This document shows positions 34,185 through 46,309 of a stretch of DNA of 64,000 nt, one piece after another. The position numbers and the translations under genes are program-made. Each line of letters opens with the position of its first letter. Within the stretch, counting starts at the first letter, position 1. The notes under the pieces were generated by a model, which made no database searches, had not been told where the DNA came from, and was given only the letters and a program-made list of their open reading frames with translations. The DNA comes from Cheilinus undulatus. Lineage: Eukaryota; Chordata; Actinopteri; Labriformes; Labridae. The DNA lies in assembly GCF_018320785.1 (NCBI RefSeq), contig NC_054882.1, positions 2,147,219-2,211,218 on the forward strand, in the 5' to 3' direction.

Positions 34185-35318
34185 CATTCTTTTTGTGCGT
34201 TTACTTGTCCACGATACGGTGACATTTACAGCCGGACTGCTTGTATACCGCCTCTCTGTCTCTGTGTGCAGGGCTCACAAGTTTAGTGTAAAGCCAGGCA
34301 TACACTTAGCAGTTCTGTGCCGACCCTGTGACAATCGTGGAGGAAAGTCGGCTCATAATGTGCGACTGAATTGTCATAACGCCTAACCATCGTGTGCAAG
34401 TAATGTGCTCACACTTTACAGTCCGAAGGTCATGCACAGCCTGAAGTCTCGCAGTGTACCCGTGAATTTGGAATGGCAAACATCAGTGGACTTCCCTTTG
34501 AAAAAGTCTCACACCCTGAGGTTGAAGTTGTATAGTCATGTTTTGTCTCTCCCACATAATAAGCAGCATTACCAGCAAACAAATCTATTGGCTGAATAAT
34601 TGATATCAGTGCGAGGTTGTTTATGTCCTTTATTATAAGAAAGACTCATCATAGAGGCAATTCTGCTGTTTTCATGGTGATTTAAGTCGCTGTCCAACTG
34701 TTTACAAAGGAAAGTGTTCTGCACGTGTGCCACCAAAATATCAAACATGGCAGAAATCCATCCAACCAGTAGGGAGCTACTGGTCAGGCTGTGATTGGCC
34801 GTCGTGTCCCCCTGTACTCGGCTCACCAAAAGCCAGACTGATCATGTTGTTGACGGGATGTTAAATGAGACTGGAGAGTGAAAACAGCCAGAGGAGAAGA
34901 AGCAAAATCAAAGTAGGGCTCATTTTGATTTACTGATTTACAGATAATCGGTCAGACGCCAGATATCGGCCTCAATTATCAGCCAGGTGGATCATTGGTC
35001 GGCCACTAGTATAAATACGTATTTTTTTTATTTTAAAAGTAAAACCACATGATTACGACATAAACTGTAAGTCCTCTTAGGTTAATTCTTAATGACTTAA
35101 ATAAAAACTATTTTATGTGATTTTAAAGGCAAATTTGCCAAAAAGAGCAGCCTTAAAAATAAAAATTTTTAAAAGGTTATGAAAAAGAAGAAAATTAAAA
35201 GGCACAGAAGGAGATAACACCACTGACATGCAACATTTTAAGACGTGCATTTAAAAGATACCACTGATAATCCAGTGAGGTCGACATGTACTAACTGATG
35301 GTTTCAGACACTTTAAAT
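34185..35318. other. Intergenic with unclassified repeat fragments
   Basis: No exon recognised. The part 34290-34330 (AAAGCCAGGCATACACTTAG) and the part 34917-35012 (GATAATCGGTCAGACGCC … GGTCGGCCACTAGTATAA) look like pieces of dispersed fish DNA transposons, but ends and target duplications could not be fixed. Confidence 0.35.
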
Positions 35319-36076
35319 CAGGGGTGTCAAACCCAAGGCCCGGGGCCCAGATCAGGCCCACAAGATTATATCATATTTCTGTTCTAACTGGCCCATCAGT
35401 CTGAGGTCTGCAGATTTCCTAAAGAATAAAAATGTGAACTTATCCTTGATTTAAGATTTTATTGTAAAGACACAAAATCTGAAAAAGTAAGGAGTAAAAA
35501 AAATTACATAAGAAGTCAATGTGGGAAAATAAATTAAACTTAGGATTCTGAGTCTTTTTCAAAGCATTATTTTGACTTCTTATAAAATATTTTGAGCTTT
35601 AAGATTCATAATTTTAAATTCTAAATCCAAGACCAGTTATGTTGTATTTTATCCCATATTTTCAGCTCCTATTTCTGACCTCATAATCCCATAGTTTAAT
35701 GTTTTAGACTCACAATTTAAAAATTTGAATCATATTTTGACTTTTAATTTCGTGATTACATCGTATTTTGATCTTTTAAACTCATGATTTTGACTTTTTT
35801 CTGATATATTTGCCTTCAAGAAAACGTTACATTTCATTTTATGTTTTTAACTTCATTTTTAACTGATGAATTTACTTATCTCAGATTGTGCGCCTTTAAA
35901 CTTATCTTTTTAACTTTAAAACTTAAACATCATTTATCAGTGCTAAGTTTTTTTCATATTTTATTACTGGTGAAATGAGGTTGACAGTTTCTGGTTCAGT
36001 GTTGACCCTGTTTGGCCCTCAGGTTCGATCTGAATCCAGAATCCAGTCCCTGCTGTGACTGAGTTTGACACCCCTG
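35319..36076 (+). mobile_element. hAT-like element, CAGGGGTGTC family, complete
   Basis: Left end CAGGGGTGTCAAACCCAAGG, right end ACTGAGTTTGACACCCCTG. Flanks are CTTTAAAT (35311-35318) and GTTTAAAT (36077-36084), 7 of 8 matching. The interior again is degenerate TTTTGACCTTTTAAACTCAT-type repeat. It serves as the reference that shows the copy at 2371 is 3'-truncated. Confidence 0.88.
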
Positions 36077-36084
36077 GTTTAAAT

Positions 36085-38834
36085 CATACTCAGAGCTTCT
36101 AAAACATCCTAAAAGTCCTGCTGTACGCCAACATAAAGTTACCGTATATTTAAGGAGTATTTTACTGTAAAGCTGTCACATTCCTGAGGTGGCTGAGTGA
36201 TTATGTGGAGGCTCGTTCACAGATCTGCGGTGAATTCCTGCTAAGCACAACTTCCACAAACTCTGCTTTTCTCTGAGCTTGAAACCAAAAACCACGGCCG
36301 TCATCTGCAGACAGAACATGCAGGGAAATATCCATAACTGTGTTTTTAAAGACAGCCTGATCTTTAGACAGAGCTACTCCTTTATTTCACTGACACACTT
36401 GAGATGTGACTTATTTTATTCTAAGTAAGGGCAGATTACCTCCCTACATGACTCTGCAGTCATACTGGACCTGCAGCAGCATGCATCATTGTTAACCAGT
36501 GAAATATCAGACATAACAGTGATACTCCTGAGGGCTGAAGATTTGTATTTTCGTGCACCATGGAAAAAAATACCTGGCACATGTATTTTAATGAGACAGG
36601 TGTGTAGGGGGGCAACATGTCCATCAAAAAAATTCCAAGTAAACTCCTGCACACTTTCCAACTTACAAAGAAATCCATTCATCTGCTACAGGTTGGTACT
36701 GGGCTCTTTATTTGATGAAGGGCTGGATCCTGAAACGTTGCAAATCAATGATTTTTGCAAGTAAGATCTCCTGTGGGAGTTTACTGGGAATGTTCCAAGG
36801 CAGCAAAATAATAAACCACAAAAATGTTGTTTGTTGCAAGATGGATTTACAATGGAAAGCAGCGGTTTAACCTGAGGACCCACTACCACTTCTTTACAGA
36901 GAAGTCAGGACCAACATATGAGAATTTTCATATTTATTAAATTAAAATTTTGCACTTTAGATGGATCAGAACATTAATGAAGCCCAGCACAAGACGAAAA
37001 AGTGAATCAAATAAGAATCCCTGTAAAAACTGTTTTTCTGAATTAAATTCCGGCTGTGTTTGCCCGTCATCTTAATAAAAGAAAATCTACATCATACCGC
37101 AGTTATGCCATCATCCTTTCAGCTTGTTTCTTATATTTAAACTGCAGCAAAGTCTTTTTATTTTGGGTCCAGAGAACTGTACTGTTTCAGAATTCATGCA
37201 GACTTCTGTTCATGTAAAAACATTTGCTGATATTTAGAGAATTCTCACCTTTAAATGATAGTAAAAAGGCTAAAAATTACATAAAACCCCTTTCAAATCC
37301 TCCATGTTTGTCTAAAACTCTCCAGCAGGTGTTATTAACAGCCTCCTCTTTGCACAGCACTCCAAGATTTAACTTTTTTGTGATTTTATTTTTATGTGCA
37401 TCACTGCTACTGCTATCCTAGAAAATTATGATTCCTATCCCTGCAAAACAGTGTATTTTCTCATGTTTTGTATATAATCTTGTATACATATTTGTAAAGT
37501 TTTGTAGTCAGATGTGAAGGTGAGAAGAATAAAAATAAATGTGGTTTCCTGTGAGCTTCTGATGCTGAATACCTCTCTGTAAACTGAAATCATTAAAGGG
37601 ATATTTCACTAAGATACAGCAGTTTGTCTTAACTGTTTTTGTTTAATTATTGCTTAAAACATTTCGTAAAGAAAGGTTTATTTTAGCAACAAATATCTGT
37701 GATGTTTGCACAGGCCTGAACTGACTCCTAACATATCATGGTAGACTGTACAAATGCTGTTTAAGTAAGTTAAACAAGGAATAGATTTTGTTGAATGCTC
37801 AGAAATAATTTTATTCTTTTACTAGAACCTGAAAAAAAAACACATGGATCTCCAGCTTTAGAGAAACTGTATTTATTTTGAATTCTATTTAAGCGTTTTC
37901 CAAAAACAAGCTATTTGTATGCCACTTTCAGAATAATCATTGTATTAATGCTTGATGTTTAAAACAAAGCAAATAATCTGAAAGTATTTGAATGCGACTG
38001 ATAGCACACATCCTTGACTTTTGAAGTCAGAACTACTTAGTTTTATTGTCTAAGAACACAGAACCACATATTTCTATCAAATCTCCCACGTTTTTCAGAA
38101 TAATTTTAAAAGAAAAAGTTTTAGTTTTATGGTAATACAATTATAAAACATCGTTTTTGTGTTTCTAATATCCTGGAGTCCTTTTTTCCCTTTAAATTTG
38201 ATCAGAAGTGACCAGATTTTGATGGACATCTGATAGATGCCCTCTGTGTGGTGGCGCACTGACGGTGAACCACCAGGGGGCGGTAGTGAGCCAGCAGCCG
38301 CTGAACACAACTCCAAGCGGAGCGCGATGAAGGCACAACGCGCCATGTTTGATTTTACAGCGGCGTTTGTTGGACTTTTAATGTGATTTCTCAGAACTGT
38401 TGAACATTTAAGAGAGTTTTTCATTATTTTTCCCTCTTTTGTGGCTTCAAACCAGCACATCGACGCTGTTTCTGATGGATGACACCGATTGGTTCGCTCT
38501 GCTTTCACACTGGTTTGTATTTTATGTCGAGTTATTATTATTCTGTTGTATTTTTGCTTTTAAATACTTTGTGAGCCGAGTGTTAGTCTTGTTTTTTAAC
38601 TTATTAAACATAATTAGTCGTAAAAAGTCCTAAAAATCGATGAATTAGGCTGAAAATCATCGGTTAATTTCATCTGGTGTCATGGTTTAAGTCAGGACAA
38701 GTCAGAAGTTTTCTGCATGTTGTGAAATCTAACTTTTACCCTTTCACTGTCCCCTTATTTTCTTTTCAATCCATGAAAAGTTGCTTCTTCCATGGTTCAG
38801 TTTATGTCATAATCTTCAAGACAGTATCTATTAA
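36085..38834. other. Intergenic, mostly unique sequence, no gene recognised
   Basis: No exon recognised on either strand. Near 36695-36760 the phrase TTTGATGAAGGGCTGGATCC then TGAAACGTTGCAA resembles the 3' part of some fish retroelements, but too little remains to classify it. AATAAA signals near 37530 have no associated reading frame. Confidence 0.4.
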
Positions 38835-41236
38835 AAAGGACATATTATGCCAAAATTATTTTTTCAGGCTTTTCTAACAAAAGTTTGTGCCCCGGCCCGT
38901 CCACAATCACCTCAAACACCAGAAAAATCCACTCCCTCCTTCTGTCAACCTTTCAGAAAATGTGTGCTAAAACAAAAAAATAGAAATACTAAAAGATGAA
39001 AAAACATTTTGTGTCTTTAGTGGTGAAATAGTCTACGTTTGTGTGTGTATTATCACTTATTTTTGCATAAAGATGATGGTTTCATGTCTATAATCCTCAT
39101 AAGGGAAAAAAGTTACTCTGTTTTGAATCCTTAACATTTTCCTACAGACTAAATACTTTGGTGAAAACCAACAAAAAAAAGTTTTATATGTTCCTGTGCT
39201 CCTCTCGTTTTTCCATCATGTTTGAGAGCAGCAGCCGTGATGCATGATGGGAAATATTGCTGGGCTAGTGAGCATCGGTTGTTCACTACTTTTCACAATG
39301 CATTGTGGGATAGTGTGAGTTCACTATATTGTGAATAAAAATACTCAGAATTCGGACACCACTACAAAATGGCCGATTCACTAGAGCTGTGAAAAAATAT
39401 CGATACGTCAATATATCGCGATACTTTGACATCCGATACAATATCGATACTTCAACTCTTAATATCGGTTTATTTGTAAAAAGTAAAAACTCGTATTTTA
39501 GCCGAGTTGTTAGTAAAATACGACTTCTGCACCTCCACGTGGCTGACAAAATGACGACACCTGCTCAGTTCAAAGCAGACGTTTGGACGCATTTAGGCTT
39601 CAAAGTTAAAACGGGAGCACAAACAGCGAGTTAGAGAAAGGAAATGCCGTGCGAGCTCTGTCTTGCTGCCGTGAAATATAGCGGGAACACCTCCAACGTA
39701 TTGTGTGATTTAGATATACATCATCTCTATGTTTTTCTTAGTTAACTGTAGAATATCGCAATATATCACAATATCATGATATCCTGATATATCGTGATAC
39801 TATCGTATCGTGACCCAAGTATCGTGATGCGTATCGTATTGTGAGGTTCTTGCCAGTACTCCCCCCTACTATTCACTGTATAGTAAATAGGGAGTGATTT
39901 CGGACAGCCCTGGGGTCAGGGCATTTTAGTGTCGGCCATGATAAAGGCCGTTTGAATTCTCCAACTGAAAAGGAAAGAAGCTTCATAACTTCCTTTATTA
40001 TCTCCTTTGGCCTAGGAAACACTGGAGCATCCTTTACCAAAGGAGAGATGAAAAGACGACCCACAATGCTTTGCGTAAACCTAATTTAAAGTGACGCACC
40101 TGTTGACCGCTCATCAGAACAAGTGAGTAACTTAACTGTAACTTTACCAGCCCCGATTTAAACCGTAAAGTTCAGTCAAACTTATAATCCATGTGATAAA
40201 CGGAAGGCAGTAGGGATGAACAGAGAAATATTACAGACATGAAAACTATAATTCAACTTATGATCACGATTTCTTCTCATTTCCATTTTATTCAAACAGT
40301 AAACCGATCTGTCCGTATTTTAAACTGTATTTGTTTTGCTGTTTTGAAATATTGAAGTAAATGTGACAAACGTTTGTAAATCACAACCAATTAAAAGCGA
40401 TGTTGGCTATATTGTGAATATTAGATCTATCATCATAATTACGCAGGTTTACAGAGCTTTTCACATGACGAGCTGAAATAAAGACAGAACCAGAGTAAAC
40501 TAATGAAATGAACAGAGTCGAGAAAATTAAAGAAAAAATGGATAGGTAGGAAATAAAGCAAAAGAATTGGTTGTGAAATAAAAGGACTTGAACATTATTC
40601 ATCTCGTTGTATCGACTTAGCAGAAAGTTCAGATTAAGAGAAAAGTTTCTGCTGTTCCTCTCCCTGAAGAGACCGATATAAAAATGTTAATGAGCTCGTA
40701 TCTCTGACGTTTTAGAGTTTCATTCACAGCAGATAACAACACAGAGAACGCACCGAGTCGTAGATGAGAATTTGTAGTCCATCAACGTTAAATTGTAGTT
40801 TTTACAAAAAAAAAAAACACGTTGCATCCATAACATTCGCCTAGGGGAAGAGCAGTTGGATTCCTTAATCACCACAGTTCTCCTTTCCTATCCTCTTACT
40901 CCCTCCTTTCCTTGACCCCATGACGTTTTTCGTCAGGGTTAAGGAAAAGTGAACAGGAAAGGACTTAGGAGGTAATTTTTTGAACTTTTTGAACGGACCC
41001 CGATCTCTCTCTCAGCTGTCAGCTTAAAGGGGGATCAGGAGAGCCACAGCCATTTCCTGAGAGGGGCGTGGCCAGGGGCGGAGCCAGACAGCTTATTAAC
41101 ATTTAAAGCTGCAGACACTGAAACAGAGGGTTTTTTTAGACACCAGTACTGGAGTGTTTTTTCAGCATCACAGGCATGTTTTGGGGACCTCTGAGACCGA
41201 TATGAACTTGTCTGAAAAGGGTTGAATATGTCCCAT
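38835..41236. mobile_element. TTAA-flanked DNA element enlarged by nested insertions
   Basis: TTAA at 38831-38834 and 41237-41240 flank inverted ends AAAGGACATATTATGCC and (reverse complement of the right end) ATGGGACATATTCAACCC. The subterminal right part (41020-41230) contains GAGGGGCGTGGCCAGGGG, common in fish elements of this kind. The middle is filled by other insertions, including a second element around 39230-39915 and the ATCGATA-rich element inside it. A piggyBac-like origin is suggested by TTAA, but the terminus is not the classic CCC type. Confidence 0.5.
39380..39865. mobile_element. ATCGATA-rich inverted-repeat element, nested
   Basis: The left part (AATATCGATACGTCAATATA then TCGCGATAC) and right part (ATATCGTGATACTATCGTAT then CGTGACCC) are rich in complementary GATA/TATC blocks. 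The element interrupts another repeat whose halves, ATTCGGACACCACTAC … and …TAGGGAGTGATTTCGGACAG, lie on either side (about 39345-39378 and 39866-39915). Exact ends and target duplications are uncertain. Fish genomes commonly carry hAT-like elements of this look. Confidence 0.45.
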
Positions 41237-41648
41237 TTAAAGCAGGTCTGTACTCAAACAACGAGTCGATGCCCCTTAGTTTAAGACAGTAGAAAAATTC
41301 AAAATGACACAATGACACAAATTAGACTTTGAAGTAGGGAAATTTTTAAATACAATGAATGGGGTACAATTCATCGCAATTAATTACAGAAATCCTGCGA
41401 TTAATCACAATTAGAATGTTCTAATCTATTGACAGCCTAAATTGAAACACACCGTTTCAGCCTAACTGACCTTCATCACATCAGGTGTTTCTCACCTGTC
41501 ACATACTCAGGTGTGCAGAGACCCTTTCAGCACAGAGTTAAGATAATCAGAGTTTGTGGTTTTGCTCCTGCACACAGTCTAAATAGCACAAATGTGTTGG
41601 CAACATTTCTGCATGTGGAGGGTCTAAAAGAATTCTTAACTTTAAAAG

Positions 41649-42580
41649 CAGTGGTTTTCAAAGTGTGAGGCGGGCCTCCTCTGGGGGGCGCCACAGAGCT
41701 TCAGGGGAGGCTCAGAACCAAAAACATGAAAAAAGGTGATTTGCTTTGCTAACCTCTGCTGTGCATGGAGCTAAATGGATAGATTTATAGTTACTGTAGG
41801 GACTATGCTATAGAGCAGTGTTACTCAAACAAAGAGCAAAACTGTTGAAAAATAGCCACAATCTAAGAGGAGAAAAGAGGCAAAAACAGCTTAAAGTAGC
41901 AATAAAAATAGGTTAAAGGTGGCAGATATGGTCAAAAAGCAGCAAAAAAATGAGTAAAAAGGGGCAAAAATGGGGAGAACAAAGAAAAATGGTCAGAAAG
42001 TAGCAGAAATGGATGAGAGGTGACAAAAAATGAGTGAAAAGTGACTCAAATGGGCAAAAAAGCAGTCAAGAGTGGCAAAAATGGGCAACAAAGAGGAATC
42101 AAGTGGTATGTAATGGCAAAGGGTAGTTTAACTGGGCAAAAAGTGGCAAAAAAAAAAGTTAAAAAGGGCAAAATGGGAAAAAATGGCAAAAAGAAGAGGG
42201 AAAAATTGGGGGGAAAGGAAACAAGTGGTATTTATGGGCAAAAGGTAGCTTAAATGGACAAAAAGGTGAAAAAGGGCAAAAATGGGATAAAAGTGGAAAA
42301 AATGTGGAAAAAAAGGCAAAAAGACGTTTTAAAATGGCCAAAAAATATGAAAAGGGATATTTAATGGCATTATAACTGAATAAGAGGGAAAGGCAGACGT
42401 TTAATTTGCAAACCAAAATATCCAAAAGATATTAATGTTAAAAATGTTTAAAGATTAGACATAAATGCTTGAAATGTTGTTTTTTTTTTTTTATTTGAAT
42501 CGTTTTTGTGGGTGGGGGTCCGCCAATAGCTTAATTTCTTCTTAGGGGAGGCTCACTCTCCCACACTTTGAAAACCCCTG
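41649..42580 (+). mobile_element. Composite hAT-like element (copy B) with nested GGCAAAA-type sequence
   Basis: Termini are CAGTGGTTTTCAAAGTGTGA and (reverse complement of the right end) CAGGGGTTTTCAAAGTGTGG. Inside, after GGGACTATGCTATAGAG, a GGCAAAA-type element starts with CAGTGTTACTCAA at 41817 and runs to about 42360. The 8-bp flanks (TTTAAAAG and GTTTAAAT) match poorly. Copy A at 26430-27522 carries the same junction TATAGAGCAGTGTTACTCAA, so the two copies are duplicates of one composite, in opposite orientation. Confidence 0.75.
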
Positions 42581-42669
42581 GTTTAAATAATATAATAATA
42601 AAATCTCCATTATTTTAGTGGTCAGTGGTATCAAAAATGACAGAACTGTCTGATCCTCAGCCACATTTT

Positions 42670-42790
42670 CAAGACAAGCCAAGTTTATTTGTATTGCACC
42701 GTTCATGGTGCTTTACAGAAATTAAAAGGAAAGAGCATTTAAAATACAACAAAAAGACATAACAATGAAACAATGAACACAATTGAAATT
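42670..42790 (-). mobile_element. LINE/SINE 3'-tail fragment
   Basis: Begins AAGCCAAGTTTATTTGTATT, then GCACCGTTCATGGTGCTTTA and CAGAAATTAAAAGG, the reversed tail of an L2-related retroelement (its forward form ends …AAATAAACTTGGCTT). No coding part. Confidence 0.5.
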
Positions 42791-43044
42791 AGAGATCATT
42801 TAGATAAAATTAAGGTTAAAGGAAAACTTTGGAGAATTCATTAAAACAGAGGGGAAAAATGTCTAAATTGCATAAAAATGTTGGTGACATTTGAAAAAAG
42901 TGGTTGGAAATGGCACGACCTAGCATCTTTGTGCAGCTTAGACAGCAAGCAGACTTGTGCTCAGAAGATTAAAACAGAAAAAAAAAAAATCCCAAATTTG
43001 GGATTTTAGGACTTCTGTTTTTGCCGATTGGTGTCAAACGGAAT

Positions 43045-43115
43045 CAATAAGATAAGATAAACTTTACTGATGGGGTAAATCTGGTTATTGCAGCAGCTCA
43101 CAGTATAAATAGCAA
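43045..43115 (-). mobile_element. LINE 3'-tail fragment with (GATAA) repeat
   Basis: AATAAGATAAGATAAACTTT then ACTGATGGGGTAAAT is the reverse orientation of the same kind of tail seen at 7320-7376 (pentanucleotide repeat plus TTTATTGATCCC-like block). Only the terminus is present. Confidence 0.45.
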
Positions 43116-44194
43116 ATATAAAACAAAGTAAAATAAAAAATCACACTTACAGTATGTAATTAAAGAAAGATGAATGTAGAAATAGCAATAAAAATAAAAT
43201 GTATTTTCACATTTACTGATGTACACCTTCTGTTATGGAAGGAAGGAATATCTTTAGATTTTTACTAATAATAGAAATGCTCCTTGAAGTTAAATAAATA
43301 AAAGTAATTCCCCATTTAGCAATTAGGACTAGTTTAAAACATGGCCTGTTGCCCAGCCCTAATATGGATCACTCTGTTAGTCATAATGTGTCTGATTTAA
43401 ATGATGATGAAAAGTTCAGCCTGTACCAGGATATTTAAGGAGAACTGATGACGCATGTTTTTCTTTACAGCCATAACATCATGAATCCTCGATCAGCGTT
43501 TTTTGGAAACCTTTATAGTGTTCTTAGGAACATAAGTCAGAGACTGAAATAAACCTGAGGCGTTTTCCTCTGATTACAGTAGACACACTCACACAGACCT
43601 TGGCAGTGGGTCAGACAGGAAGCACGGCTCTGGTTACTGGTTAACTCCGGCGATGAAGCTCTTCTCACGTACGCACAACAAGCTGCAGGCTGGAGTTTGA
43701 TCCGCCATCATCTGACGTACAAAAACAAACATTTAACGCGCTCTGAGTTCACTTGAGGGCTCTCTCTGTGGGTTTGATTCACACGTCTGATCCAGATCTG
43801 TGTTTGGTTACAACTCCCTGGGATAAATACTGCATCTAATATGGAAAACATTGGACAACGCCTCAGTGACGTCAGCCATTTGGTTACTGAAGTAGGCCCT
43901 TGAGGTCAATCTGCATCCACCATATTGAAAATGTGGCCTCAGACTAACTTTATATTAACCTAAAGACACAAAGAAGCAGAGCTAAGGTGGACAAACAACT
44001 ACAACAAGCTGGCTTAGAGTCATACTAATTATTTATGAATAAAGGTCCTTATTTCAAGCAGATGATTGTAAAATGATCTAGAGTACTTTATGGGTACAGT
44101 GTGCAACCATAAAGACATGAACTATTCCAGCTGGAACCATCTCCTTTGATGTTTTACCCTTTTATTGATTTTATAACTCAATGATGGTCAATAT

Positions 44195-44270
44195 GATAAT
44201 AATAGTAACTTTATTTGTATAGCACTTTTAAAACATGGGTTTACAAAGTGCTTTGACATGTGCAGAAGCA
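44195..44270 (-). mobile_element. L2-like 3'-tail fragment
   Basis: AATAATAGTAACTTTATTTG then TATAGCACTTTTAAAACATG and TTTACAAAGTGCTTTGACAT matches the reversed end of L2-type LINEs (…AAAGTGCTATATAAATAAAGT). No reverse transcriptase remains. Confidence 0.55.
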
Positions 44271-44678
44271 AGCAGAAGAACAAAGCAACAACCCAAAGAA
44301 AAGATAAGAAAACAGAACATGACATGCAGACAACATCAGCAGAATCCACACATTTAAAGAAACTAAACAGGAATATGGATGAGATAATTATTCATAAAGA
44401 TCAATATACATCAAAACCTAGATGCCATGTGATGCCATGCAAACTAAGACATCACAGATATCAATCAGAGTGCAGACATGAAGCCATTCTACACAACTAA
44501 GACATCATGAACATCATCAGGATGCAGGCAAGACACAGACATCAGGTACCATAAAACAATAGGAACCATCATTCGGCATTTATGACCAAAAAGTTACAAA
44601 AAACCCTCTTTAATGTCAAGGTGAAAACAGATTTCTACAAAGTAATATCAATTTAATAAAAATCTGTAATGTAAAATA

Positions 44679-46274
44679 CAGGCATGGACGAAAGCATTGG
44701 CACCCCTGGAATTTTTCCAGAAAATACACCATTTCTCCCAGAAATTGTTGCAGTTACAAATGTGTTTGGTATACATGTGTTTATTTCCTTTATGTGCATT
44801 GGAACAACACAAAAAATCTGAAGAAAAAAGACAAAATTGACATAATTTGACACAAAACTCAGAAAATGGGCCGGACAAAATTGTTGACACCCTCAACTTA
44901 ATATTTGGTTGCACACCCTTGGAAAAAAATAAGTGAAACCAGTCACTTCCTATAACCATCAACAAGCTTCTTACACCTCTCAGCTGGAATTTTGGACCAC
45001 TCTTCTTCTGCAAACTGCTCCAGGTCTCTCAGATTTGAAGGGTGCTTCTTCAACAGCAGTTTTGAGATCTCTCCATAGGTGTTCAATGGGATTTAGATCT
45101 GGACTCATTGCTGGCCACTTCAGAACTCTCCAGCTTTGTCTCCAACCATTTCTTGGTGCTTTCTGAGGTATGTTTGGGGTCGTTGTCCTGCTGGAACACC
45201 CATGACCTCTGACCCAGACCCAGCTTTCTGACACTAGGCCCTACATTGCAGCCCAAAATTTTTTGATAGTCTCCAGATTTCATGATTCCTTGCAGACAGT
45301 CAAGACACCCAGTGCCAGAGGCAGCAAAACAACCCCAAACATCCTTGAAGCTCCTCCATGTTTGACTGTAGGTACTGTGTTCTTTTCTTTGTAGGCCTCA
45401 TTCTGTTTTCTGTAAACAGTAGAATGACGTGCTTTTCCAAAAAGCTCTGCCTTAGTCTCATCTGTCCACAAAATGTTCTCCCAGAAGGATTGAGGCTTAC
45501 TCAGGTACATTTTTGCAAACTCCAGCCTGGCTTTTTTATGTCTCTCTGTCAGCAGTGGGGTTCTCCTTGGTCTCCTGCCATAGCGCTTCATCTCATTCAG
45601 ATGACCACGTATGGTCCCAGCTGACACTTTTGCACCCTGAGTCTGCAGGACAGCCTGAATCTGTGTGGAAGTTGACTGAGGATGTTTATCCACCATTCCA
45701 ACTATCCTGCGTTGCATTCTTTTGTCAGTTTTTCTCTTCCATCCACGTCCAGGGAGATTAGCCACAGCTCCATGGTTATAAACTTCTTGATTATATTACA
45801 CACAGTGGACAAAGGAATTTCTAGATCTCTGGAGATGGTCTTTAACCTTGAGATTGTTCATATTTTTCCACAATTTTGCATCTTAAGTCCTCAGACAGTT
45901 CTGGGCTCTTCTTTCTCTCCTCCATGCTTGGTGTGACACACACAGACACACAACACAAAGGTTGAGTCAACTTTTAGACACTCTAACTGGCTTCAGGTGT
46001 GATTTCTAGACTGCCAGCACCTGTTACTGCCACAGGTGAGTTTAAATGAGCATCACATGCTGGAAATAAAATGATTTACCCACAGTTTTAAAAGGGTAAC
46101 AGTCATTTTGTCCGGCCCATTTTTTGAGTTTTGTGTCAAATTATGTGAATTTTGTCTTTTTTTCTTCCGATTTTTTGTGTTGCTCCAATGCACATAAAGG
46201 AAATAAACTCATGTATACCAAAAACATTTGTAATGGAAAAATTCCAGGGGTGCCAATACTTTCGTCCATGACTG
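44679..46274 (-). mobile_element. Tc1-like transposon, full length, 1596 bp
   Basis: TA duplications at 44677-44678 and 46275-46276 flank CAG-starting inverted ends: left CAGGCATGGACGAAAGCATT, then GGCACCCCTGGAATTTT; right (reverse complement) CAGTCATGGACGAAAGTATT, then GGCACCCCTGGAATTTT. The inverted similarity runs about 200 bp inward on both sides (TGTGCATTGGAACAACACAA, GGGCCGGACAAAAT). The right arm lacks a segment of about 40 bp present in the left arm after GGAATTTTTCC. The transposase gene on the minus strand is broken, so this copy could move only with enzyme supplied elsewhere. Confidence 0.93.
44943..45925 (-). pseudogene. Tc1 transposase with several frameshifts
   Basis: The minus-strand frame starts at ATG 45925-45923 (MEERKKSPELSEDLRCKIVE). 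It loses frame after about 27 residues at a G-T-T-A-A near 45844, recovers in another frame as LPGRGWKRKTDKRMQRRIVG, and continues to FWENILWTDETKAELFG, with a catalytic aspartate. It shifts again near 45360, then reads QKILGCNVGPSVRKLGLGQR and VFQQDNDPKHTSE, with the second aspartate. A further shift precedes MSPDLNPIEHLWRDLK, with the acidic third residue. At least four frame changes are visible, so no active DDE transposase is made. The order of helix-turn-helix, DDE core and PNPIE-type motif is that of the Tc1 family. Confidence 0.9.
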
Positions 46275-46309
46275 TAAGTGACTGCATGAATAGTGCAGTG
46301 AATATGTCT

